A stretch of DNA of 58,271 nt from Treponema sp. (GTDB taxonomy: Bacteria; Spirochaetota; Spirochaetia; Treponematales; Treponemataceae), in NCBI GenBank assembly GCA_016290335.1, contig JAEETM010000016.1:1-58271 (forward strand), written 5' to 3'. The number at the start of each line of letters is the position of its first letter. Within the stretch, counting starts at the first letter, position 1. The position numbers were made by a program, and so were the translations under genes. Shown one piece after another: positions 9,265-17,251 of this stretch. The notes under the pieces are model-generated. The model made no database searches. It was not told the DNA's origin and saw nothing but the letters and a program-made list of their open reading frames with translations.

Positions 9265-9293
9265 TTGTGAGATTAGGTTAAAATCACTATAAT
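9265..9293 (+). promoter_or_regulatory. cysK promoter, leaderless
   Basis: TTGTGA at 9265-9270, a 17-base spacer and a perfect TATAAT at 9288-9293. The ATG at 9301 follows after seven bases with no Shine-Dalgarno sequence, so transcription should start essentially at the start codon. Confidence 0.75.
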
Positions 9294-9300
9294 TACCGCT

Positions 9301-10242
9301 ATGATTTACAATAATATACTTGAGGCAATGGGGCACACTCCGCTGATTCAGTTGCAGAAAATTGTTACTCCTGAGATGGCACGTGTTCTGGTTAAGTTTG
9401 AAGGAATGAATGTGGGTGGTTCAATTAAAACCCGCACTGCTTTTAATATGATTCTGGATGCCGAAAAAAAAGGCTTAATCGATAAAAATACAGTGATTGT
9501 TGAACCGACGAGTGGTAATCAGGGAATTGGACTGGCCCTTGTAGGTGCTGTTCGCGGTTATAAAACAATTATAATCATGCCCGATTCTGTTAGTGAAGAA
9601 CGCAGAAAGCTTGTAAAGCATTACGGGGCAGAAGTTAAGCTCATCCACGATTCAGGTGATATCGGCAAATGCATTCAGGAATGTATAGACACTGCTTTTT
9701 ACATGCAGCATCTTGATCCTCACGTTTTCATTCCCCAGCAGTTTGAAAATCCTGCCAATCCTGCAGTTCAGCGCTCTCAGACTGCTCAGGAAATCCTTGC
9801 CGATGTTGACGGCCCGATTGACGGCTTCTGCTCCGGCATTGGCACCGGCGGTACCCTTACAGGAATTGGCGAAGTCTTAAAAGATAAAAACCCCGATATA
9901 ACAATCTGGGCCGTTGAACCCGAACATGCCGCAATTTTGAGCGGTGGTTCTGTTGGTACTCATCTTCAAATGGGCATTGGCGACGGCCTCATCCCGGCCA
10001 TCCTGAACAAAGAAATCTACGACGACACTTTCATCGTATCCGACTCTCTGGCCATCCGCACCAGCCGCGAACTCTCCCGCAAAGAAGGCATCATGTGCGG
10101 CATCTCCAGCGGAACAAATGTTGCAGCTGCCCTGGAACTCGCAAAGGCTCTCGGCCCGGGAAAAACAGTAGTTACAGTGCTCCCGGATACAGCAGAACGC
10201 TACTTCAGCACTCCGCTCTTTGATGAAGACCTGGAGTTTTAG
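9301..10242 (+). CDS. cysK: Cysteine synthase (O-acetylserine sulfhydrylase)
   Basis: The 313-residue PLP enzyme has the usual family length. NVGGSIKTR near residue 37 carries the PLP-forming Lys (usually NPGGSVKDR). PTSGNQGIGLA near 70 is the substrate loop (usually GNTG; here the Thr is Gln). GIGTGGTLTG near 180 is the phosphate-binding loop and SSGTNVAAALELA near 267 completes the site. It converts O-acetylserine and sulfide to cysteine. The two changed signature residues set it slightly apart from the standard CysK, so a related beta-replacement substrate cannot be excluded. It is a single gene, with the large lipoprotein gene converging 41 bases downstream; the palindrome GAGGATCCTC lies just after the stop. 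Confidence 0.88.
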   Translation: MIYNNILEAMGHTPLIQLQKIVTPEMARVLVKFEGMNVGGSIKTRTAFNMILDAEKKGLIDKNTVIVEPTSGNQGIGLALVGAVRGYKTIIIMPDSVSEERRKLVKHYGAEVKLIHDSGDIGKCIQECIDTAFYMQHLDPHVFIPQQFENPANPAVQRSQTAQEILADVDGPIDGFCSGIGTGGTLTGIGEVLKDKNPDITIWAVEPEHAAILSGGSVGTHLQMGIGDGLIPAILNKEIYDDTFIVSDSLAIRTSRELSRKEGIMCGISSGTNVAAALELAKALGPGKTVVTVLPDTAERYFSTPLFDEDLEF

Positions 10243-10283
10243 AAGAGGATCCTCAAGAGCGGTCTGGCTAAAGGTAAAATTAC

Positions 10284-13200
10284 CTATTGAACTGTTATAT
10301 CCAGAGTATGATAGAATGTATCGTTTCCATTCTTCATAGTTATTAAGATTGGAATGACAGTTCCAGAAGGTGTTGAATTATCTACAGTAAAGCTGCATGC
10401 ATATTTTGAATCAGGATACATTTCTGTAATCATATTTGTACTTATATCTATGTTGTAGGCTTTATATTTTCCTGCAGATAGATTTCCTCCGTAGTTTCTT
10501 GAACTTGTAGAGAAAGTAACATATTCTGAATCAGAACTAAAGCTTACGGTGATATTGTCGGCTCTACTGGTACCTGTGTTTTTAATGCAGACATTCATAA
10601 AGATTTGCTCACCAGCTTCAATTATTCCATCGTTATCATTCATTTTTCCTGTCGTAAGCTTGTCACTAATGGCATAGTTACTGAAGGAAAGTTCATATCT
10701 TGGTTCTACAATGGTAATATTATAACTTGTTGTCCATGTATGGTTTTGATTATCAGTAATAGTCAGAAGAATCGGGATAACAGTATTATTTGGAGTGTCG
10801 GCTGCTATTGTAAATACATATCCTGGATAATTCTGGGTAGAAACAGAAGCACTGTTTTCAGAGGTATATCCTGTACTGTTTGATGCTGTATAACTTGTTT
10901 TGTAACACATGCTATTAATAGTTCCATAGTTACAGATATTATCAGAAAAAGTTATGTAAGGTGATGTTGAAGAAAGTTTGGCTATTACATTTACAGCTTT
11001 TGTTGTTCCTGTATTCTTAACGCGTATATCCCAGTTAATTGTTTCCCCTGCGTTATACCCATCATCACCATTGTTTGAAGATGATATTGATTTGGAATCG
11101 TTGTAATAACACATTACTGGTTGAATATTTACATCAGTTTTTGTTACTTTTATATTGAAATTATCAGTCCAGCTGTTACCCTGTGAATCTGTGAAAGTAA
11201 TTGTAAACGGTATTGTAGTATTATCTGGTGTATTTACGTCAACTGCAAACTGCCAGCCATATGAAGCTTCAAGCATAGAAGAAAAATAATCGCTATTCGA
11301 AGAATAACCATTTTTGTAAGAGCTGTTATTTGCATATTCATAAGCACCATATAACGTTTTGAAATAATTACCGTCAATATCTCCATAGTTTTTGGTTGAA
11401 TTATTTATTGTAATATAATTACTTGTAGTGCTGAGAACTGCATTTAAACCTGTAATTGCTTTTTTTGTTTGATTATTCACGCGGACATCCATAGAAATAA
11501 GTTCGCCAGGATTGATTAATTTATCTCCGTTATTAAAATCATTGGAAGAAATATCATCACTTATGATATTAGAGGCTATAACAACAGGCTCAAATTTAAT
11601 ATCAATTTCGCTGTTATTAATTGCATAATAATCAATATCTCCATCCATTAAATAAGATTTTGCAGGAGAGTATATATTATTGATTTTATAAGCTGATTTA
11701 AATATGTTATTTGGTTCATAAGAGTTTATGTCGCTTATTGACCATATTCCGCTTAAATCAGCTAATGAAGTTGTTTTGCTGAAGCCAAAAGAGTAGGCCA
11801 TTTCATTAGAAGCAGAAGCTCCACTGAATGCAAGATGATAATCACTTTCGCTCCATGGAATCTGAATTGTAGTAATATTATTTGCGGAAACAGTAAAGCG
11901 TTTAGAACGTCCATCCGGATAGATTACAAAACCATTAAGCTTTGCGCTTGAATTAGAGTCAAAATTCCTTGAATTAACTTTTAATGATACAAGTCCTTTA
12001 TAAAAACGGAGGGTAACACTGTCATTCCAGGTTCGCATATACTTGCTGTCCTGAACAGAAATTTTTATAGGAACATCTATAAATTCTTCTTCCAGTTTAC
12101 CGTAGCAAACAGTTAATTTAACTTGTTTCGATTTTCCAGGTTCAATACTTGAGAAATTACCACTTAAATCTCCAGAGGTGAATTCAAGGTTAGGATCATC
12201 GGTATAAATATCATATCTGGAAGTAGCACATTTTTCAGAACCTATATTGTTAATATCGAGTGTAAGATTATATGAAGAATAATAATTTCCAAATAAGAAT
12301 CCCTGTTCATCAGCATTGATGGAATGTGTAACCTTAAAGCCATACATTCCTTCCTCAACAATAGGGAAGGTTCCCAAATCTTCTCCGTTATATGCTGGAA
12401 CTACAGAAATTGAGTATGTGGCAGAAGTTTCGTAAACAGAATTATCTAATCCGGTAACAACACTGAGTTTCTGTGTATCATCAGCAATTGAACCTGTATA
12501 AAAAACTTTTCCACTGTTGTCTGGAGAAACTGTCTGTGTGTCTTCAGGATTAGTGGTGTTTGTTCTCTTTAATTTATATTTATCATCAGAAATCGATGAT
12601 ATTGCTCTGGATGAACTGTCATTAAAACCGGATACCGAAATTGAAAAATCTCTGGCAGAACCACCTTTCCTAAAATAGCGGTAATTTCCATTGCAAAGAA
12701 TGTTTTCACTTTCAAGATAATAACCGGTAATACCTTTCTGGATTTCGCGTTTTGTACTGGTGAGATATATTTTTTCACTATCTATATAGTATTCATCACC
12801 TGTGTCCATACGAATCCAGGTTCCCCAATACTCTTTATCTATTGGTTTTTCTCCAACTTTGATTGAAAACTGTGTAGTTTCGTTTTGATATTGAATAATA
12901 ACATTAACGGTTCCTGTTGTTGTCAGTATCTGGTCGATTGATGGAGATGTTGTATAGCTGGTTATTTCTTTTTCTGAATTGTCAATAAATCTTGCTTTTA
13001 CTACAAGACCTATTAAATCCAGTTTTTCTCCATACTTATAATTTAACTTTGTTGGATTCTTAGATATATATATTGAAGAAACTGGAGCACCATCTGCTGT
13101 GACATTAAAAGAAGTTGATCTGCTGGCAAAAGAAATGGTTATTGGAATATCTCCATTTCTGTTTATTTCAGTACCATCTGGAATAGATGAAGTCCAATTG

Positions 13201-13730
13201 TTTATAACTTTTTCTTTGCCATCTTTGTTGGCTCTTGCTTTTACTACAATTCCTGTAAGATCCAGCTTTTCTCCATATATATAATTAATTTTTTTTGGAA
13301 GTTGTGATATGAAAATACTAGAAATGTCAGCCCGGGTTACCCAAACATAAATAAACGTACTTGCTACAAGCGTATTATCCTCAAAATATCCAAAAGTTGC
13401 TTTACATTTACCTTCTTTATTAAAAGCTTTTTTTGAATAATCCTCATCTTCTGTCCAACCATCCTGGTCCAGATATTTTATGGAATACTTAATATTCTTA
13501 TTGTCAATAGATTTAAAATTATCTCCACCTTCTTCTTTGTAAAGAAAAGAGATTCCATCTGGATTAAATATTTCACCAATATAATAATTTTGAAGAGGAA
13601 ATTGATCTACCTCTAGTTTTGCCTCATTTTTTTCTTTAATTTTTTGACTTATTAAATAACTTAAACAGCTTGTGAACATTATTGGCAAAAGGAATGCCGC
13701 CAGTAAATAAGGAATAAAACGTTTTTTCAT
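10284..13730 (-). CDS. Very large lipoprotein with bacterial Ig-like and CARDB-like repeats
   Basis: The 1148-residue protein opens with MKKR, a hydrophobic stretch and the lipobox FTSC (Cys near residue 22), so it is a surface or periplasmic lipoprotein. Two tandem bacterial Ig-like (Big_3-type) repeats are visible around residues 143-212 and 214-292, both containing YGEKLDL(T/I)G followed by VVKAR. The C-terminal half carries three diverged copies of a roughly 150-residue module around residues 730, 885 and 1035, each with GE-I-(x)-V-x-NTGT and later YIT(F/I) and a tyrosine-rich YG motif. This is like the CARDB adhesion-type repeats that precede secretion or anchoring domains. It is Ser-, Asn- and Tyr-rich. 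No catalytic domain is recognised. Adhesion or binding is the likely role but is inference. A GGAG ribosome binding site precedes the ATG. Confidence 0.8.
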   Translation of the reverse strand: MKKRFIPYLLAAFLLPIMFTSCLSYLISQKIKEKNEAKLEVDQFPLQNYYIGEIFNPDGISFLYKEEGGDNFKSIDNKNIKYSIKYLDQDGWTEDEDYSKKAFNKEGKCKATFGYFEDNTLVASTFIYVWVTRADISSIFISQLPKKINYIYGEKLDLTGIVVKARANKDGKEKVINNWTSSIPDGTEINRNGDIPITISFASRSTSFNVTADGAPVSSIYISKNPTKLNYKYGEKLDLIGLVVKARFIDNSEKEITSYTTSPSIDQILTTTGTVNVIIQYQNETTQFSIKVGEKPIDKEYWGTWIRMDTGDEYYIDSEKIYLTSTKREIQKGITGYYLESENILCNGNYRYFRKGGSARDFSISVSGFNDSSSRAISSISDDKYKLKRTNTTNPEDTQTVSPDNSGKVFYTGSIADDTQKLSVVTGLDNSVYETSATYSISVVPAYNGEDLGTFPIVEEGMYGFKVTHSINADEQGFLFGNYYSSYNLTLDINNIGSEKCATSRYDIYTDDPNLEFTSGDLSGNFSSIEPGKSKQVKLTVCYGKLEEEFIDVPIKISVQDSKYMRTWNDSVTLRFYKGLVSLKVNSRNFDSNSSAKLNGFVIYPDGRSKRFTVSANNITTIQIPWSESDYHLAFSGASASNEMAYSFGFSKTTSLADLSGIWSISDINSYEPNNIFKSAYKINNIYSPAKSYLMDGDIDYYAINNSEIDIKFEPVVIASNIISDDISSNDFNNGDKLINPGELISMDVRVNNQTKKAITGLNAVLSTTSNYITINNSTKNYGDIDGNYFKTLYGAYEYANNSSYKNGYSSNSDYFSSMLEASYGWQFAVDVNTPDNTTIPFTITFTDSQGNSWTDNFNIKVTKTDVNIQPVMCYYNDSKSISSSNNGDDGYNAGETINWDIRVKNTGTTKAVNVIAKLSSTSPYITFSDNICNYGTINSMCYKTSYTASNSTGYTSENSASVSTQNYPGYVFTIAADTPNNTVIPILLTITDNQNHTWTTSYNITIVEPRYELSFSNYAISDKLTTGKMNDNDGIIEAGEQIFMNVCIKNTGTSRADNITVSFSSDSEYVTFSTSSRNYGGNLSAGKYKAYNIDISTNMITEMYPDSKYACSFTVDNSTPSGTVIPILITMKNGNDTFYHTLDITVQ

Positions 13731-13811
13731 AATTTCTCCTATAATATTAATACTAATATATTAGACATGAATCGTTTTTTCAATGCAAAAACTAAAGTTA
13801 ATAATATATTA

Positions 13812-13840
13812 TTGCAAAAGACAATGCTAATTATTAGAAT
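13812..13840 (+). promoter_or_regulatory. tpiA promoter
   Basis: TTGCAA at 13812-13817, a 17-base spacer and TAGAAT at 13835-13840, followed by a 30-base leader containing the Shine-Dalgarno sequence AAGGAG before the ATG at 13871. Unlike several neighbours this gene has a normal leader. Confidence 0.6.
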
Positions 13841-13870
13841 AAATCAAATAATTTTTTAAGGAGTCATATT

Positions 13871-14620
13871 ATGGCACGTACACATTATATCGCCGGAAAC
13901 TGGAAAATGAACACAACTAAAGCAGAGGCAGTAGCTCTTGCAAAAGACTTAGTTGCTCAGTTAAAAGGCAAAACAAATAAATACATGATTGGAGTTCCTT
14001 TTGTATATCTTGATGCAGTTGCACAGGTAGTGAAAGGAAGTAACATCATCCTCGCTGCACAGGATTGTGCTGCAACAGGCAACGGAGCTCACACAGGTGA
14101 AGTTTCCTGCGAAATGCTCAAGGATATCGGCTGTGGCTGTGTAATTCTTGGTCACTCAGAACGCCGCCACGAAATTGGTGAATCAGATGAACTCATCAAC
14201 AAAAAGGTACGCAAGGCTCTTGCAAGCGGACTCGAAGTTGACCTTTGTATCGGTGAGCTTTTGAGCGAAAGAGAAGCTGGTGAGGCAGAACAGGTTTGTG
14301 CTTTCCAGCTCAGCGCAGGTCTTGCAGGCGTTACAGCAGAACAGATGAAGAACGTAACAATCGCTTACGAACCAGTTTGGGCCATCGGAACAGGCAAAAC
14401 AGCTACTCCGGAAGACGCACAGGCAATGCACAAGTTCATCCGTGCCTACATTGCCAAACTCTACGACCAGAAAGTAGCCGACGAAGTAATCATCCAGTAC
14501 GGCGGCTCCATGAAAGCCAGCAACGCCCCAGAACTCTTGGCCCAGCCAGACATCGATGGCGGACTTATCGGCGGTGCTTCTCTTAAAGCTGAAACATTCG
14601 TACCTATTTGTGTACTTTAA
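13871..14620 (+). CDS. tpiA: Triosephosphate isomerase
   Basis: The 249-residue protein has the normal length for the family. AGNWKMN at 8-14 holds the substrate-binding Asn and Lys, VILGHSERR near 91 the catalytic His, and AYEPVWAIGTGKTA near 160 the catalytic Glu and the mobile loop 6. GGASLKAETF near the end is the phosphate-binding region. It interconverts dihydroxyacetone phosphate and glyceraldehyde 3-phosphate in glycolysis. AAGGAG upstream of the ATG is a strong ribosome binding site. It is divergent from the large lipoprotein gene. The downstream gap holds the structured element described separately. Confidence 0.97.
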   Translation: MARTHYIAGNWKMNTTKAEAVALAKDLVAQLKGKTNKYMIGVPFVYLDAVAQVVKGSNIILAAQDCAATGNGAHTGEVSCEMLKDIGCGCVILGHSERRHEIGESDELINKKVRKALASGLEVDLCIGELLSEREAGEAEQVCAFQLSAGLAGVTAEQMKNVTIAYEPVWAIGTGKTATPEDAQAMHKFIRAYIAKLYDQKVADEVIIQYGGSMKASNAPELLAQPDIDGGLIGGASLKAETFVPICVL

Positions 14621-14659
14621 TACTGAAAAAGTCCCTTTTTATTCGACAAAAAGGTAACA

Positions 14660-14864
14660 GGCAACCGCATTATACCTTTTTTTTACCTGAAAGTTGGCGC
14701 GAGGGAGAGTTTCATAGGGCAAAAAGACTCTGCATGTGGATGCCGCGCGAGCGGCATTTGATAGTTCCTATGCCACATGCAGCGTCTAGCGCAATATTGC
14801 GCGCTTTTGCCCTAGGAAACACGACCGGGAGCCATCTTAATTAAATGCCTATAATGCGGTTGCC
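14660..14864. repeat. Nested inverted-repeat element (MITE-like or structured RNA)
   Basis: A 205-base segment fills most of the tpiA-secG gap and is built of nested palindromes. The outer arms GGCAACCGCATTATA (14660-14674) and TATAATGCGGTTGCC (14850-14864) are perfect 15-base inverted repeats. Inside, TAGGGCAAAA (14715-14724) pairs with TTTTGCCCTA (14805-14814). Inside that, CTGCATGTGG (14730-14739) pairs with CCACATGCAG (14773-14782) and encloses TGCCGC-GCGA-GCGGCA (14741-14756), a stem with a GNRA tetraloop. Beside it sits the palindrome GCGCAATATTGCGC (14789-14802). The fold is a multi-branched junction. It could be a miniature inverted-repeat transposable element, a recombination site or an RNA. 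No target-site duplication is obvious and no copy is seen elsewhere in the window. Confidence 0.6.
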
Positions 14865-14870
14865 AGATAA

Positions 14871-14910
14871 AGTTTTATAAAGTTTTATAAAGTCTGCTAA
14901 AGTTTTATAA
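14871..14910. repeat. Three helically phased AGTTTTATAA decamers upstream of secG
   Basis: The decamer AGTTTTATAA occurs at 14871-14880, 14881-14890 and 14901-14910, with the 10-base spacer AGTCTGCTAA between the last two. All repeats are in the same helical phase. They lie 70-110 bases before secG and could be protein-binding sites or merely low-complexity A+T-rich DNA. Confidence 0.5.
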
Positions 14911-14982
14911 AGAGTAGACAAAATCCTTCCTTTTTATTAAAATACAATACACTTTATTCGATTATTATTATTGGAGATAAAT

Positions 14983-15342
14983 ATGAGTACAATTGGTGTT
15001 GTTCTTTTGGTTTTCTTTGTTATCGTTTGTGCATTGCTTATCCTTTTAGTAGCAATTCAGGATGACGGTGAAGACGGAATGGGTGGACTTTTAGGTGGCC
15101 GCGGATCAGCTGCTTTCGGTTCTCATTCAGCCAGCGTTCTTACAAAGGCAACCTGCGTTTTAGTAATTTTATTCTTTGTTCTTTCATTCTCACTTGCTTT
15201 AGTAAACAAAAAGCCAAAGCTTGATTCTTCACTGGAAGCTATTTCAACTGAATCAACAGACGCAGAAGAAACAACAAATACAACAGGAAACTGGTGGGAA
15301 CCAGCTGAAACTTCTGAAACAACAGAGGAAGCTGCTGAATAA
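14983..15342 (+). CDS. secG: Protein-export membrane protein SecG
   Basis: The 119-residue protein has two transmembrane helices (about residues 3-25 and 52-74) joined by the Gly-rich cytoplasmic loop GGLLGGRGSAAFGS, the SecG hallmark. A Ser/Thr/Glu-rich tail extends beyond the usual length. It is the accessory subunit of the SecYEG translocon. The ATG at 14983 is preferred over an upstream in-frame TTG at 14971, because the Shine-Dalgarno GGAG at 14973-14976 lies six bases before this ATG and would overlap the TTG. A GGGG-AAACA-CCCC hairpin (15360-15372) separates it from the PTS gene 56 bases downstream; without a T-run it is more likely a processing or attenuating element than a terminator. 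Confidence 0.9.
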   Translation: MSTIGVVLLVFFVIVCALLILLVAIQDDGEDGMGGLLGGRGSAAFGSHSASVLTKATCVLVILFFVLSFSLALVNKKPKLDSSLEAISTESTDAEETTNTTGNWWEPAETSETTEEAAE

Positions 15343-15398
15343 GCATCTTTCTTGTTTTTGGGGAAACACCCCAGCCTTGAAAAAACAGGAAACAGAAA

Positions 15399-15863
15399 AT
15401 GCTTAGAAATATAATCACTCCAGATGTTGTAATTACAAATCTGGAAAGTACCGAAAAAGAGGAGTGTTTTGCAGAGTTGCTTGAACTCATTGTTGCAAAA
15501 CACCCCGAAATCAATCGAAAAAAAGCACTTGATTCTCTTATTGAACGCGAAAACAAGCTTAGTACGGCTGTTGCTAAAGATGCAGCAATCCCTCATGCGC
15601 TTGTAGAATCTGTTCCAAAGGTTGCAATTGCAGTTGGAATCAGTAAGCAGGGAATTGAGTTTGAATCGATTGATCCAGAATCATCAGAAAGACCGGTAGT
15701 TCACGTAATTATCGAAATCCTTTTTGACGGAAAAAATGCAGAGCTCAGAATAAATGTACTCAGAGACATTCTTGAGCTTGTTAATCATCCAGATTTTATA
15801 GAAAAAGCACTTAGGGCCGAAACTTCAAACGAACTTTGTGACCTTATCAATTCACTGCAATGA
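15399..15863 (+). CDS. PTS EIIA domain protein (fructose/nitrogen type)
   Basis: The 154-residue single-domain protein belongs to the PTS EIIA type 2 (PtsN/fructose) family. The phosphoryl-accepting His is His66 in DAAIPHALV, after the typical helix ending SLIERENKLST. There is no EIIB or EIIC domain and no sugar permease beside it, so a regulatory role of the EIIANtr kind is more likely than sugar uptake. Its stop overlaps the next start by four bases (ATGA), directly linking it to the V-type ATPase operon. This suggests, without proving it, that phosphorylation state and the ATPase are expressed together. Confidence 0.85.
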   Translation: MLRNIITPDVVITNLESTEKEECFAELLELIVAKHPEINRKKALDSLIERENKLSTAVAKDAAIPHALVESVPKVAIAVGISKQGIEFESIDPESSERPVVHVIIEILFDGKNAELRINVLRDILELVNHPDFIEKALRAETSNELCDLINSLQ

Positions 15864-16192
15864 TTCAGGAAAAGGCTATGGCAGAAACTAACAAAGAAAT
15901 GGATGCAATTTATCATCTTCTGGAAATTGAAAAGAAGGCTTCTTCAATAGTGAACGAGGCTTTAAAAAAACGCGAAGATAAGCTTGCCGAAGTTCATTCC
16001 GAATATAACCGCCTTTATAACGAAAGATATGCCCAGGTTGTAAAAAAGCTGGAAGAAAAATATCAGGCAGAATTGCAGAAAAAATCCGGTGAATACGCAG
16101 AAGAAATAGAAAAGTACAGAAAGGAGCTTGAAGAAAGGCCGCAGTATGATAAAGACTTTTTTGCGCTGCTGGATAAGCTCCTGTTTGTTTAA
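15860..16192 (+). CDS. V-type ATPase peripheral-stalk coiled-coil subunit (G/H-like)
   Basis: The 110-residue protein is almost entirely a charged coiled coil (residues about 15-95, rich in E, K, Y and Q). Its size, charge pattern and position at the head of the ATPase operon fit the G/H-type subunit that pairs with subunit E in the peripheral stalk; the assignment rests on context, since such coils diverge quickly. The start at 15860 overlaps the preceding stop (ATGA coupling). A second ATG at 15878, preceded by AGGA, would give MAETNKEM and is a reasonable alternative start. Confidence 0.65.
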   Translation: MIQEKAMAETNKEMDAIYHLLEIEKKASSIVNEALKKREDKLAEVHSEYNRLYNERYAQVVKKLEEKYQAELQKKSGEYAEEIEKYRKELEERPQYDKDFFALLDKLLFV

Positions 16193-16213
16193 GGCTGTAC
16201 GGGGTTTCTGCTT

Positions 16214-17236
16214 ATGGATAAATCTGGTGCGGAAGCTTTTGTGTATGCGAAGGCAGCTGGTCTTTTAAGAAAATCCTTTATAAATGAACGAGCCTCACAG
16301 TTATTCGAAGCCAATAAGGTTGACGATTTATGGACTATGCTTTTTTCATCACAAGCTCCAGCTTTACCGGAAGTTCTTTTAGCCCAGGAAATTGAAAAAG
16401 AAGCTTTTAACCGTTTTTTATCTCAATATACAAGTCTTGTAGATCAGTTTGATAAGCCGGAACCAGTTCTAACCGCCCAGCTCGATTTTTATGAGGCAGA
16501 AAACCTTAAAGAAATAGTAGCCGCTCTCTGTAAGGGTGAACAGGAATGTCCCCTCAGTACACCGCTTGAAGTTTTTGGAAAATACACAAAGCTTAATTAT
16601 TCTGCCTGGCCAGACATTAAAAAAATTACGGAAGGCACCGAATACAGCTGGCTTGATTCTGTACCCGAAAGCAGTGAACAGCAGCAGATAGAGTTTAAGA
16701 TTGACCTGCAGTGTGTTCATAATCTTTGGGAATCAATCAAAAAAACAGGAGTAGAATCCCGTCAGGTACTGTTCGATTTTTATAAAGAAGAGTATATAAT
16801 AAAGAATATAATCTGGGTGCTCAGGCTTAGAAAATATTTCAAGATGGATACAGAAGAAATTAAAAAGCATCTTATCTACATCACCGAAGCCCCTGATAAA
16901 AGCGACCCTGTTGCAGGACCGGCACTCCAGCTTATAGACAGAGATATGGAAGATTACAGCAAGTGGGAAAACTGGAAGTATTCGGAACTGCTTAATCCTC
17001 ATGTTGGCGGAGAAGTGTGGCAGATTGATCCGAGCTGGATTGAGCGCAAAAATATGGTCAGAATGAACCGTTATGCGCAGAGGCTTTTCCATCTTAACGG
17101 AATGACGAGTGCAGCTTTAATAGGCTGGTTTTATATAAAGGATTTTGAATTACGTTGCATAAGGACTGCAGTAGAAAGCTTACGGTTGAATATAAATCAC
17201 CAGGAAGCAAAAAGTATTGCAGGCATTACAGAGTAG
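16214..17236 (+). CDS. V-type ATPase subunit C (AC39/d-like)
   Basis: The 340-residue protein matches the V-ATPase C/AC39 family. It begins with the typical helical AFVYAKAAGLLRKSF and ends with YIKDFELRCIRTAVES, the conserved helix of the third repeat. It is all-helical and Glu/Lys-rich. In the A/V-type enzyme this funnel-shaped subunit couples the central rotor stalk to the c-ring. It is 22 bases downstream of the G-like gene and 15 bases upstream of subunit I, in a continuous operon. Confidence 0.85.
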   Translation: MDKSGAEAFVYAKAAGLLRKSFINERASQLFEANKVDDLWTMLFSSQAPALPEVLLAQEIEKEAFNRFLSQYTSLVDQFDKPEPVLTAQLDFYEAENLKEIVAALCKGEQECPLSTPLEVFGKYTKLNYSAWPDIKKITEGTEYSWLDSVPESSEQQQIEFKIDLQCVHNLWESIKKTGVESRQVLFDFYKEEYIIKNIIWVLRLRKYFKMDTEEIKKHLIYITEAPDKSDPVAGPALQLIDRDMEDYSKWENWKYSELLNPHVGGEVWQIDPSWIERKNMVRMNRYAQRLFHLNGMTSAALIGWFYIKDFELRCIRTAVESLRLNINHQEAKSIAGITE

Positions 17237-17251
17237 TTGTGGAGGTAAAAA

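Noticed and set aside
10605..10883. Antisense frame inside the large lipoprotein gene
   Set aside because: Shadow of the repetitive Ser/Thr/Asn-rich coding sequence.
14621..14690. Intrinsic terminator of tpiA (CCTTTTT...AAAAAGG)
   Set aside because: The stem is A/T-only apart from two GC pairs and lacks a T-run directly after it.
14608..14844. 78-residue frame between tpiA and secG
   Set aside because: It runs through the nested inverted-repeat element; the composition reflects stems and there is no ribosome binding site.
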